Shown here piece after piece: positions 53,847-63,835 of a DNA stretch of 64,000 bases (within the stretch, counting starts at the first letter, position 1; each line of letters opens with the position of its first letter). The notes under the pieces are model-generated. The model had not been told where the DNA came from and made no database searches. It saw only the letters and a list, made by a program, of their open reading frames with translations. This stretch comes from Erinaceus europaeus. Taxonomy: Eukaryota > Chordata > Mammalia > Eulipotyphla > Erinaceidae. The position numbers and the translations under genes were made by a program. The stretch lies in the NCBI RefSeq assembly GCF_950295315.1, contig NC_080177.1, positions 83,811,094-83,875,093 of the forward strand. Direction: 5' to 3'.

Positions 53847-53879
53847 CAGTGCAGAAGTAGCATCATGAGCTCTCCTATA

Positions 53880-54475
53880 TCATATTTGTTATGGCTTTAA
53901 AAAAAGGTATTCATATCAAAATGGAGATACTCTGTGATCCAGAAAGATAACACCAAGGCATTTATCCAGGTCCTGAAAACACTAACTAAAAAGGACATAC
54001 ACACACCCCATGTTCACAGCTGCCCTATTCACAATCATCAAAATACAGAAGCAACTTGAATGCCTATCAACAGATGTCTGGGGAAAGAAGTTATGGGATA
54101 CATACCAAGTGGAGTACTACTCAGCAATAAAAAAGCTGATAGTGGGACTGAAAGGGTGTAAATGGAGGTGATTATCCTTAGTGAAGTAAAGTAAAGGACA
54201 ACTGCCAGATGGTATCACTCAACGGAGAATATAGAGAACTGGACACATGAATCTGAGATTTAAAAAAAAAAAATTGTGCTCACTACAGCAACATGTACAC
54301 TAAAACTGGAGATAAAGGACAGTCAAGCTGTCTCCAAGACCATGGAAGAACTATGGTGGTGATCCTAGGAAGCACAAGACTTTGGTGGTGGGCACAATAT
54401 ACTACTAGACTGCTGCTAGCCTATGATCTTGAGAGTCACCGCTGCATCATTAGTACAACATAAAATAAAATAAAC
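53880..54475 (+). mobile_element. L1 3' region, old
   Basis: 'ttcacagctgccctattcac', 'aatgcctatcaacagatgtc', 'gtggagtactactcagcaat' and 'gtggtgggcacaatatacta' follow L1 3' order. It ends at ataaaataaaataaac. Confidence 0.8.
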
Positions 54476-54489
54476 TTTTGTTTCTTTTC

Positions 54490-54832
54490 CCAGCAAGGTT
54501 ATCTGTTTGTATGATAAGTCCACTGCACTTGGCAGCATTTTTTCTTCTTTTAAAATATTTATTCCCTTTTGTTGCCCTTGTTGTTTTATTGTTGTAGTTA
54601 TTATTATTATTATTATTATTGTTATTGATGTCATCATTGTTGGATAGGACAGAGAGAAATGGAGAGAGGAGGGGAAGACAGAGAGGGGGAGAGAAAGACA
54701 GACACCTGCAGACCTGCTTCACCGCCTGTGAAGCGACTCCCCTGCAGGTGGGGAGCCGGGGGCTCGAACCCGGGATCCTTACTCCAGTCCTTGTGCTTTG
54801 TGCCACCTATGCTTAACCTGCTGCACTACCGC
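54490..54832 (-). mobile_element. SINE type 1, long-tail form
   Basis: 'attcccttttgttgcccttg', a (TTA)n stretch, body, 'gggctcgaacccgggatcct' and head complement 'gctgcactaccgccaaattc'. Confidence 0.93.
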
Positions 54833-55136
54833 CAAATTCTTTTTCTTCTTTTATTCTAACAGACAGGGAGAAATGAGTAAGGGTTCAATCTTGACATCTG
54901 AATCAAATCATTCCTTGTTATGATTTTCCAGGCATCAAAATAAATATCAGATTTGAACTCAGATGTAATAACAGTGACATCTTTTCCAAATGTGTTAGTC
55001 CAGAAGCTAAGTCAAAGAGGACATAAACCAGTGACATGGCAGTGAAACATATTATTATATTAATTGGTTACTTATTCTGTTCAAGAGTCATATATAAATT
55101 TAATGCAATCCTTAGCAAGGTTCGATCAAATCTTTT

Positions 55137-55350
55137 TTCCTTTAAAAATTTTTTTTAACTTTACTTAGATAGGAGAGAAATAGTAATTGAGAGGGAAAGG
55201 GGGATAGAGAAGGACAGACAGACAGACATCTGCAGCCCTGCTTCACAACTCATGAAGCTTTTCCCCTACAGCTGGGGACCAGGAGCTTGAACCTGGGTCC
55301 CTGAGCATAACACTGTGTACTTAACCAAATGTGCCGCTTCCAGACCTTTC
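55137..55350 (-). mobile_element. SINE type 2 in L1
   Basis: 'agtaattgagagggaaaggg', 'catctgcagccctgcttcac', 'gcttgaacctgggtccctga'. atcaaat flanks both sides (about 55125 and 55352). Confidence 0.88.
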
Positions 55351-55838
55351 ATCAAATTTCTTTAATAGAACAAGATTTATAAACATGTGTCTGGAGCCAG
55401 AAAATATGCAAGATTTCCAAAGCAATCCTAAGAGAACAGAGCAAGAATGGAGGTATCATGCTCCCTGAAGTCAAGCTATCCAACAGGACCACTATAGTCA
55501 AAACTGCCTGGGACTAGAAGCATAGACAAACAGCCCAGAAATCAGTCCCCATGTCTAAAGACACCCAGTTTTTGACCAGGGGGCCTAAAAACCTCAAATG
55601 GACTGAGGAGAGTCTCTTCAGCAGACAGTGTTGGGGAAACTGGATTGAGATGTGCCGGAGAAAGAAACTGGACTGCTGTATTTCACCACATTCTCAAGTA
55701 AATGGACCAAAGATTTGGATGTTAGACTGGGAACCACCAAATACTTAGAGGAAAACATTGGCAAAACTCTATTCAATGTAAGCTTTAAAAACACCTTCAA
55801 GGACTCAGATTCAACTGTAAGGAAAACAAAAGCACAAG

Positions 55839-56635
55839 TGTAGGGAAACTGTGAGGATGTGGTTGAGCCTGGTGGAACCTCCCATGGAAAGCTGCATGCT
55901 TGAGGAACACGGTCTTCCTGTCAGCCTCTCTCTACCAGAGACTGAGCATGGGAGAGAACAGCCTTCAGGCTCAGCTTCACCTGTCAGACTCTCTGCCTCA
56001 CAGGGACTCTGCATTCCCAATACAACAGCTGACTTCCTTGTCTTTAAACCAAATGGTCTGCTCATTCAAAAGCTACCAGAAGTTACCATACCTGACCCAT
56101 CTTCTCTCCACCCTCAGGACACCTCTCTGTCTGCTAGCCATGGATAACCCTACTTCCTCATCCCCAAAACAGCTCTCCTGCTCACACAGATGCTCTCAGA
56201 GGCCCCTTTTCTCACTTCTTTATTCTTGCCCTTCTGAATAAGACGATAACCAAACCTCACCCTCCTGACACTCAAGGACCCCCACACCCATGCACATCAA
56301 AGCCAAGCTTCCTCATTCCTTAGATCACTCACCTGAGAGTTTTCCCAACCCCTTCCCTCTCTCTGCCCCTTTTCTGCTCTAACCAAGTATGGCATAAACA
56401 AGCTACCTCCTTCTGCAACCCCTTAAAATCCTGGCCTCTCTGATCAATAAAAGGATCATTGCTACCAGCTTGGTCTCCGGGTCATCTCTTGTCGCAGACA
56501 CAGAGTGAGTCCCGTAAAACTCAGCCCCCACTGCCTCGGGTGACATTCTCCTAGAGCCCCACATCTGCTGCCCAACAGGGTGGGCATGCCAGGAGTCTGC
56601 ACCCGAGAAGAGGTGTCCCCACAAGAAGAACGGCA
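55839..56635 (+). mobile_element. Solo LTR of an endogenous retrovirus, in L1
   Basis: A 797-bp element starts TGTAGGG and ends ACGGCA. A perfect 6-bp target-site duplication cacaag flanks it (55833-55838, 56636-56641), and L1 sequence resumes on both sides. An AATAAA signal (about 56446) followed by GT-rich sequence (gcttggtctccgggtcatct) marks the R/U5 part. The ORFs within it are LTR shadows; no viral genes are present. It is unrelated in sequence to the LTR at 12471. Confidence 0.85.
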
Positions 56636-57680
56636 CACAAGAACGGCTGAAAATCTTCTGCACAGAAAAAAAAAATTATATATATATATCTCACCACATA
56701 AGAAAGACTCCTCATGGAGCATGGCAGAACATGTATGTGCTCCACATCAGATAAAGGGATAATAATCAGAAGACACAAATAACTCATCAAACTCAACAAT
56801 AATAAAAAAAAGAACATGCTAAAAAACGGGGGGAAACATGAGCACAATCTTCTTCAACGAAGAGGTCCAAAAGGCCAACAGACACATGAGAAAGTGCTCA
56901 AAGTCACTGATAATCGGGGGATGCAAATAAAAACAATAAGGAGACACCACTTTGCACCCGTGGGAATGTCACTCTCCAGAGAAGACAGAAACACCAAGTG
57001 CTGGAGAGGCTGTGGCGGGGGAGGGACTCTCCACTGCTGGTGGCAATGTGAGTTGGTCCAACGCTGTGGACCACAGTCTGGAGATTGACCAGAACTCTAG
57101 AAATGGACCTGCCCAATGACCCAGGAATCCCTCTCCCAGGGATATACCAGAAGTAACAAAGACGCCTGTCTGGGGAAGCGTATCCACACTTAACGTTCAC
57201 AGACATAGACAGTAGAAGCAACCCAGATGCCCAATGACAGGTGAGTGGTAAGAAAGCTATGGTCACTACACACAGTGGAATACTAGGCGGCGTTTAAAAA
57301 TGACCAAGTCAGCTCCTGTGCCGTATCTTGGGTAGAACACTTCGGGAGAATGTTGAGGGACATAAGGCAGAAAGAGGAAGACCAGTGCCAAAGATCTCAC
57401 TCATAGTCGGAACTGAAGAAGCAAGGACAGGAAGGGAAAAGATAAGGTGAAACTGGGACTGAGTGTGGCATATTGCACCAACACAAAGAGACTCTCAAGA
57501 AGGAGGGAAAGAGATGGGATGGAGGAGTACTGGGGTCCTGCTGGATGCTGAAGGAGGAAGACTAAGTTAGAGAATCAAGTGTCTTCCAGACCCTTAGAGA
57601 GCTATCATGGAGACATCAGAGTTTGTCCCTAAATGCCAACACTGCACTCCAAACCATTAGCCTCACAGTAACATAGATGT

Positions 57681-58334
57681 AGAAACAAGTTTAACTAAAC
57701 AAATTCTTAAAAATTAAGAAAACCATCTCCCCATTTCAGCATCTTGCAATTAAACTGTAGCCAGACGAAATGTTTTCCTAGAAATTGTCAAGCCCGTACA
57801 AGCCAAGATGCCCTTTAATATCAATAAAGTTATCAAGAATAAGCCATAATTGTCAACATATTATACTATAATAATACAATTTTATCCCGAGTTTCTCTTT
57901 ATCACAAGTTTAAAGTGCCAAAAGCAGAATTCAAGCTTCCAAAGGATTTATAAATTTAAATAAAATTTAAAATAAATAAGAATATGTCCTCAAGCTCGTT
58001 CTAAGTATATTTTATGTCTACCCACTCTTAAAATACTTCATCCCCAGTTGATTTATCAAAACGAAGACTGCTATAAAGGAAATAAATTTCCCTACTCAGA
58101 CACTCAAATACATAATATGAAAAAAAGGAGGGGGAGTGATGACTGGAAGCTGGAAAGAAACCTTTGTCTTAAAGGCAACTGAATGAATGGAAAAGAGAGA
58201 GTGAATTATAATATGCAGAAAAAAATCACTATCACTTTAAATGTGTGTGACTGTGAAAGTCAAGAAGTCAAAGATGAAAAGAAAATGCCTTTGTCACTAC
58301 AAACTGTGAGGATTTATAAATGGAAAGTGGATAT
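57681..58334. other. AT-rich unique DNA, no gene seen
   Basis: No feature was recognised. Confidence 0.5.
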
Positions 58335-58453
58335 ATATATGGGTGGGGAGTGCAAGGACCCACACAAGGATTCGGGCTCAGGTCCTTGCTCCCCACCTGC
58401 AGGGGGGGACTTGTCACAAGCTGTGAAGCTGGCCTGCATGTCTCCCCCTTCTC

Positions 58454-58494
<41 letters not shown>

Positions 58495-58628
58495 ACACAC
58501 ACACACACGCCCTACCCTCTCAATTTCTGTCATATTCAATAAAATAGAAAAAAAAATGGCCACCAGGAATAGTAGATTCAGCACTGAGTCCCAGTGCTAA
58601 CAGTGGAGGCCAAAAAAAAAAAAAAAAA
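58335..58628 (+). mobile_element. SINE, long-tail form with internal microsatellite
   Basis: Head degraded; 'ccttgctccccacctgcagg', body, a (CTAT)n(CA)n run at 58457-58510, then 'aaatggccaccaggaatagt' and 'gagtcccagtgctaacagtg'. Confidence 0.85.
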
Positions 58629-58675
58629 GGAAAAGAGAGAAAGAGAGATAGAGACAGAGAGAGAGAGAGAGAAGC
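58629..58675. repeat. (GA)n tract
   Basis: A-run followed by GA repeats joined to the preceding SINE tail. Confidence 0.85.
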
Positions 58676-58775
58676 AGCATCAAAGTTTCGCCCACTGCAG
58701 TGGAGATCAGTCACATGATGCATGGCCAAGCAAATCCTGCACTACCCAGGTGAGCTACTTTGCTGTCCACAAAAG
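58676..58775 (-). mobile_element. Degenerate SINE
   Basis: 'cactgcagtggagatcagtc' and 'cactacccaggtgagctact' resemble a reversed SINE head. Confidence 0.5.
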
Positions 58776-58888
58776 AATCTTTTAAACAATCATTTCAAGC
58801 ACAAACTTAGCTCTGTTTCAGAAGAGGTATTTCCACACCCTAGGTCTGAATGAAAACCGCACATGTAATTAAAATAAAGCCTCCAGTC

Positions 58889-58894
58889 TTTATT
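58889..58894 (-). terminator. FSCB poly(A) signal
   Basis: AATAAA on the minus strand (TTTATT as written), 110 bp past the FSCB stop codon. It gives a short 3' untranslated region. Confidence 0.75.
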
Positions 58895-59003
58895 GCTGGT
58901 TTTACTGTTCACGTTCCAACGCCCCTTCCTGCAGCTTACTTTCATTTCCTTATCCACAGACCTACTTCCGCACCCTTGCAGGTGCTGGCCTCTGCTTGCT
59001 GAC

Positions 59004-61673
59004 TTAGTTAACACCTGGCTCCACCTGAGGAGAAGACCCTAGCGGCAGCTCTATACTAATGACGCCCTCGATCTCAATAGTGGGGGACTTGTCCTCGCGT
59101 CTGGGCGGCTCTTTAGAATTAGGGTCCAGTTCTAAAATTTCTATAGCGTTGATCTCAGCTTCCAAAACCAGGGACCTCTTTCCGACCACCTGGGCACCCA
59201 TGGTCTCAGAAGAGCTGACCTCAGTGTATGCAGTATCTAATGGCGTCATGTCCTCAGGGACCTGCTCAAGGGCTGGAGGCTGATAGTCAGAAGGGATCTT
59301 GTGGAGAGAGCTTTGTGAGATAGAGATCTCTTCGATGGGTGCGCGTGCCAAGGTTTCTGGGGCTGGCGGAGACTGCGGGTCCATGTCGGCCTCCTCTTCA
59401 GGGACGTGGTCAGCGGGTGCAGCCTGACGTTGAGCTGAGGTCTCCTCCTTGACTAGAGACTCATCTTGCGTGGGGTTCTCTTCAGTGGACGGAGGCTGAG
59501 CTTCTGCTGGGGCCTGCTCTGTAGGGGCGTCTTGGGTGGGTGGAGGAAGATTTTCTGCACCTTCAGTGGGCGCAGGCTGACCTCCAGCCGGGGTCTGTGC
59601 GGCAGGAAGAGGGTGGGTTTCTGGAGACGGAACCTCAGTGGTGGCCTCCTCGTCTGTCGGCATCTCCTGGGCGAGGGGAGAGAGCCCTTTAGCTGAGGCG
59701 TCTTCTGCAGATGCCTCCTCAGGTAACTGAGACTTGGCTTCCGCTGGGCCCTCTCCTGAAGGGATGTTTTCAGCTGGTGAAGACTTAGCGTCAGCTTCAG
59801 CTGCTGTAGCCTCCATTCCTGGAGGAGGAACCTCATCAGGGGCCTCTCCTGTGGCAGCCTTACCATCCGGAAGAGACTGGGCTGGAGTTGAGGCCTCTTC
59901 TACTGGAGCCTCCTCAGCTGGAGGGGGCTGGACTTCAACTGGGGCCTCTCCTACAGTGGCCCCCTCAGCTGGTGGAGGCTGAGGCTCAGTTGGGGCCTCT
60001 TCTGCAGTGACCTCCTCAGCCAGTGGAGGTTGAGGTTCTGTTGGGGTCTCCTCAGCTGGTGGAGGTTGAGGCTCAGTTGGGGTCTCCTCAGCTGGTGGAG
60101 GTTGAGGCTCAGTTGGGGTCTCCTCAGCTGGTGGAGGTTGAGGCTCAGTTGGGGTCTCCTCAGCTGGAGGAGGTTGAGGTTCTGTTGGGGTCTCCTCAGT
60201 TGGAGGAGGTTGAGGTTCAGTTGGGGTCTCCTCAGCCGGTGGAGGTTGAGGCTCAGTTGGGGTCTCCTCAGCCGGTGGAGGTTGAGGTTCAGTTGGGGTC
60301 TCCTCAGCCAGTGGAGGTTGAGGCTCAGTTGGGGTCTCCTCAGCCGGTGGAGGTTGAGGTTCAGTTGGGGTCTCCTTAGCTGGAGGAGGTTGAGGTTCAG
60401 TTGGGGTCTCCTCAGATGGTGGAGGTTGAGGCTCAGTTGGGGTCTCCTCAGCCAGTGGAGGTTGAGGCTCAGTTGGGGTCTCCTCAGCTGGAGGAGGCTG
60501 AGGCTCACTTGGGGTCTCCTCAGCCGGTGGAGGTTGAGGCTCAGTTGGGATCTCCTCAGCCGGTGGAGGCTGAGGTTCAGTTGGGGTCTCCTCAGCCGGT
60601 GGAGGTTGAGGCTCAGTTGGGGTCTCCTCAGCCGGTGGAGGTTGAGGCTCAGTTGGGGTCTCCTCAGCCGGTGGAGGTTGAGGTTCAGATGGGGTCTCCT
60701 CAGCTGGAGGAGGTTGAGGTTCAGTTGGGGTCTCCTCAGCCGGTGGAGGTTGAGGTTCAGCTGGGGCCTCCTCAGCCGGTGGAGGCTGAGGCTCAGCTGG
60801 GGCCTCTTCTGCAGTGGCAGCCTCAGCTGGTAGAGGCTGGGCTTCAGCCAGGGCCTTCTCTTTGGTAGTTTCATCAGCTGCTGTAGAAAATGCTTCACCG
60901 TGGATCTCTCTTGGAATTCCCTGCTCATCTTCTGAAACGAGTTGAGTACTTCCTTTGGTTTGTTGACCTAATGACAGTCTCCTGATACCTCCCTCCCCCA
61001 TGTCTTCATTACCACCTGGCTCTGGGTGAAATACAGGGTGTTCACTGATGAAAATCTTCCCCGAGGATTTACGTTTCTGCATACTTTCCTTTGACTTTGA
61101 GAAAGAAGTGCAAGGCCTGACAGTACCAGCTATTTCCGATTCACTAAAGCAGGTCTGCTGCCCCTTGTCGTGTCTCTCTATCTGAGGAAAGTTCATCACT
61201 GTCCAGTCTCCAGTACAGCTGGTTTGCTGAGATCTGTCTATCTTGAGTTGCAACGGTTGTTTACCCAGGGTGTTTTCTACCTCCCAGCCATGGACCGCTC
61301 CTGCCACAGCATCAGGCTTGTCCCTAGGTACAGCTTCACCAACGGACTTGACTTTTCCCGTTTCCTCTTCTGAAGCTCTGTCTGTCTGTAGAGATTTATC
61401 AAGCATATCCTGTCTGTGCTTTCTTTTTGTCCACGTTTGCTGAAGTTGAGAAGAAATGCTAAGAGACTCATAGTTCACTTTACTTGCAGGAATATTGCCA
61501 ATACTAAGGGTCGCTTTGGGGCCAGATGATGGTGGCGTGGATGGATACTTGTTTTTCTCTACTGCTTCAGTCTGCTGGGACTTATCCACCATTGGTTGGC
61601 TGGGCCGCCTTCTCTTTCGAATTTCTTGCCTCCCAGCTGAGATGGGCTGGTCAGGTTCATTATTTTCATCCAT
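59004..61673 (-). CDS. FSCB: Fibrous sheath CABYR-binding protein
   Basis: A single-exon frame of 889 codons. FSCB is a testis-specific protein of the sperm flagellum fibrous sheath that binds CABYR; it is a PKA substrate and acts in capacitation and motility (family knowledge). Residues 1-270 are non-repetitive and match the FSCB N-terminus as I recall it, including 'DEPDQPISAGRQEIRKRRRP'-like sequence near the start. Visible are R-R-x-S sites (RRPS at 22-25, RRLS at 231-234) and five QT motifs (SQQT 32-35, SLQT 94-97, SQQT 148-151, GQQT 171-174, GQQT 236-239). Residues about 290-555 are 22 copies of a 12-mer such as AEETPTEPQPPP. Residues 556-740 are degenerate E/A/P repeats, and the C-terminus is a unique acidic segment. 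The start is secure: TGA at 61677-61679 is in frame two codons upstream, and the ATG has A at -3 and G at +4. Human FSCB is about 825 residues from memory. No frameshift is seen. Confidence 0.93.
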   Translation of the reverse strand: MDENNEPDQPISAGRQEIRKRRRPSQPMVDKSQQTEAVEKNKYPSTPPSSGPKATLSIGNIPASKVNYESLSISSQLQQTWTKRKHRQDMLDKSLQTDRASEEETGKVKSVGEAVPRDKPDAVAGAVHGWEVENTLGKQPLQLKIDRSQQTSCTGDWTVMNFPQIERHDKGQQTCFSESEIAGTVRPCTSFSKSKESMQKRKSSGKIFISEHPVFHPEPGGNEDMGEGGIRRLSLGQQTKGSTQLVSEDEQGIPREIHGEAFSTAADETTKEKALAEAQPLPAEAATAEEAPAEPQPPPAEEAPAEPQPPPAEETPTEPQPPPAEETPSEPQPPPAEETPTEPQPPPAEETPTEPQPPPAEETPTEPQPPPAEEIPTEPQPPPAEETPSEPQPPPAEETPTEPQPPLAEETPTEPQPPPSEETPTEPQPPPAKETPTEPQPPPAEETPTEPQPPLAEETPTEPQPPPAEETPTEPQPPPAEETPTEPQPPPTEETPTEPQPPPAEETPTEPQPPPAEETPTEPQPPPAEETPTEPQPPPAEETPTEPQPPLAEEVTAEEAPTEPQPPPAEGATVGEAPVEVQPPPAEEAPVEEASTPAQSLPDGKAATGEAPDEVPPPGMEATAAEADAKSSPAENIPSGEGPAEAKSQLPEEASAEDASAKGLSPLAQEMPTDEEATTEVPSPETHPLPAAQTPAGGQPAPTEGAENLPPPTQDAPTEQAPAEAQPPSTEENPTQDESLVKEETSAQRQAAPADHVPEEEADMDPQSPPAPETLARAPIEEISISQSSLHKIPSDYQPPALEQVPEDMTPLDTAYTEVSSSETMGAQVVGKRSLVLEAEINAIEILELDPNSKEPPRREDKSPTIEIEGVISIELPLGSSPQVEPGVN
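60012..60804 (-). repeat. FSCB: 36-bp coding tandem repeat of FSCB (22 copies)
   Basis: Twenty-two in-frame 36-bp units encode A-E-E-[TAI]-P-[TAS]-E-P-Q-P-P-[PL]. Changes between units are mostly synonymous or limited to positions 1, 2, 4, 6 and 12. The array length is always a multiple of 3, so unit gain or loss keeps the frame. Confidence 0.95.
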
Positions 61674-61985
61674 TTTTCAGGCTGGTGGAATTCAAATGTA
61701 TTGATCTTCAAGTAATTAATCACTGAGACTCATGGATGTACCAGATGGTTAATTAAGCCTTTGATTTTCTTCATTAAGAGTTGTTCTGTTGATTGGGCCC
61801 TCAGAAAACAGCAAACCAGTACATTCTGTTCTTTGCTCTTGTTGGATCCCACCTTATTCAGGAAGCATCTTCCTTGTTTAGTTTCTGCTATCACAGCATC
61901 TCACTTCTAGAAGTTTCCCTCAAGATTCTACGACATCACAGCTGCTTTCCCTACAAGATTCCATCAGCGGTATTCCCGGAGCCTT
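61674..61985. promoter_or_regulatory. FSCB: Putative FSCB promoter region
   Basis: Region upstream of the FSCB ATG. An inverted CCAAT (ATTGG, 61792-61796) lies about 120 bp before the start codon. No TATA box or CpG island is evident. Assignment as a promoter is inference from position only. Confidence 0.35.
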
Positions 61986-63110
61986 AGTGATATATCCATA
62001 CATAGCCATATACATGTGTATATACACCATATACAGATACACATATCAGTTGAAGGAACATGGGTGGCACTTTTTAACTTACGGACATGCATGGACAGTG
62101 ACTTAGTGATCTACTGTCTGAGATAGTCAGTGATAAAATCATTTGTCTATTTAGGGAAGATCAAATGAAATCTCTAGCACTGTTGTGCAGTAGCTGAAGT
62201 TGATGCTTACTTCTCTCCTTTGATCCTACTATTAAAGGTAGTTATAATGCAGAACTCAATTATACAGACAGAGTTTAATTGCGGGGAAAAGCTTACACTG
62301 TGTGGCAATATTTTATCGATGTATGTTTTCATGATTTGACAGTTAATACTGTTTGAACCACTTGAGTTCTGAAGCCATGCCCATATTGGGTCCTTTCCTA
62401 TTTCCTTAACTTTCAAAAGAACCACAAGAACCTACTATCAAAATAAATACAAAATAAGCCACCAGTTTGTGTTCCCAAACAACTTCAGACATTATCTTCA
62501 ATTAGTTCAGAAAAATCAAACATGTCCCAATACAGTGTGTCGAATCTCAAAGACTTGCCCAGTGAGACAAAGGCCGTGCATGATGCACTCATTTACAGTC
62601 TGCAGAATAACCACAAGGAAACAAACCCCCTCATGAAAATGGAAACTTTCAATTGAATCTTTGAAAAAGAAGAACCCAAGTAAGTCAATTATAAATTTTG
62701 ATGGTATATTTGTAATAGAAATTCAATTTTAACATACCGCATACAAATGGACTCGAAGGAAAGAACTCGGTCAAAAACATATATGAAACCATTTCCCATT
62801 AGACTGAGGAAAGAAAAGAGTGAAAGACAGAGAGACATAAAAGTTCATTCCTGTGACACAGTCATGACACATACCATCACTATGACTTCCTGCTGCACTT
62901 CCCCTAAGATATACAACAAACAAGGATCAAATAATTTCCCATCGTGACAGCATCTCTCAGGCTGGATATTCCCCACCCTTGCATCATTCAGAAACAAGGT
63001 CTTCGTAAATGCAGTCAGGATAAGATGATATCCTTAGAAAAAGAAGAAAGTCTGGACTCCTAAAGACACAGGTGGCCAGGTGAAAATGCAGACAGAGAGA
63101 TGAGAGTTAT
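61986..63110. other. AT-rich unique DNA, no gene seen
   Basis: A short ATATAC-like stretch at 61988-62050; no gene or repeat was recognised otherwise. Confidence 0.5.
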
Positions 63111-63690
63111 AATTATATTCCTCCATGAGGATCATTTCTGGAACCATCCGTTCCACCCCGGTTCCATGGCTGCCAGTTCTCAGCAACATCGCCCCGCCAG
63201 ATATTCGTCGGGATGCGGCATCATCTAAGTTCATTTCCCACGTCTACGCTCGACCGGACCTGCCAATATACGCGGAGATCTTCGCCCACCCTGTCCAACG
63301 GTTGACGTCTCGTCACCCAATCTGGTCCCCTACGCCTACACTGAACTTCTCTGTTCCAGACTCTTGGAAACAGAGCTGGCAGTCAGCTGAGGTCAAGAAC
63401 AAACCCCTCATCACAGACCCCTGCGAGCGTCAACCCGGCTTTGACCTGGCACGTTATGATCGGGCCCTCCTCAATCGCTATCGAACAGGCCATGGCCGGT
63501 GCGCCGCTATGTTCCATCGCTGGGGAGCCAGAGACGACCCGAACTGCCCCTGCGGCTCCAGACAGACTGTGACCCACATAGTCAACGACTGCCACCTCTC
63601 CAGATTCAAAGGAGGTCTCGAAACTTGATATCAGGCTCAACCTGACGCTGTCGACTGGCTACGGAAGAAGGGCAAACGCTAGAAGAAGAA
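63111..63690 (+). mobile_element. Non-L1 LINE, 5'-truncated young copy
   Basis: 580 bp match 14466-15041 with roughly 14 differences plus a 3-bp indel by eye (about 97%). The copy starts abruptly inside the ORF and ends 'gggcaaacgctagaagaaga' plus a, with no poly(A). The frame at 63125-63628 is open (167 codons) and includes the C-x-C-x7-H-x4-C motif. It shares the terminal LET-stop with the other copy. Confidence 0.93.
63125..63628 (+). pseudogene. LINE ORF C-terminal fragment
   Basis: Open 167-codon fragment of the LINE protein: 'MRIISGTIRSTPVPWLPVLS' at its start, SRHPIW near the middle, and CPCGSRQTVTHIVNDC at the end. It lacks RT and endonuclease, so it is a dead 3' fragment. Confidence 0.88.
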
Positions 63691-63704
63691 CAGATCAAAG
63701 AATG

Positions 63705-63835
63705 CCTACGACGGCCAGAATCTGTGAGAGGTGGTGGGAATTCTGGCTTCTGTAATTGCTTCTCCCCTGGATTGGCAGTGGCAGCTCAATCCATAGTCCC
63801 AGCCTCTGGCTTTTATAGTCATACGATATTTAACC
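63705..63835 (-). mobile_element. Repeat A, diverged 5' part
   Basis: 'gggaattctggcttctgtaa', 'ttgcttctcccctggattgg' and 'cagctcaatccatagtccca' correspond to the reverse complement of repeat A (gcaattacagaagccagaac). Confidence 0.7.

Larger units (their letters stand above)
55060..57680 (+). mobile_element. L1 (ORF2 3' end plus 3' UTR), interrupted twice
   Basis: The last part of L1 ORF2 is decayed ('caaagcaatcctaagagaac', 'ggtatcatgctccctgaagt', 'gaaaacattggcaaaactct'). It is followed after the LTR by 'aatcttctgcacag', 'ccaacagacacatgagaaag', 'ccactgctggtggcaatgtg' and the 3' untranslated end. A type 2 SINE (55137-55350) and a solo LTR (55839-56635) split it. Stop codons and shifts rule out activity. 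Confidence 0.85.

Noticed and set aside
55851..56241. 98- and 113-codon ORFs as retroviral or host genes
   Set aside because: They fall entirely within the solo LTR bounded by the cacaag duplication and show no gag, pol or env motifs.
59951..60928. 325-codon minus-strand ORF and plus-strand ORFs across the FSCB repeat
   Set aside because: Shadow frames of the 36-bp FSCB repeat; the FSCB frame itself is longer and has family-specific N-terminal sequence.
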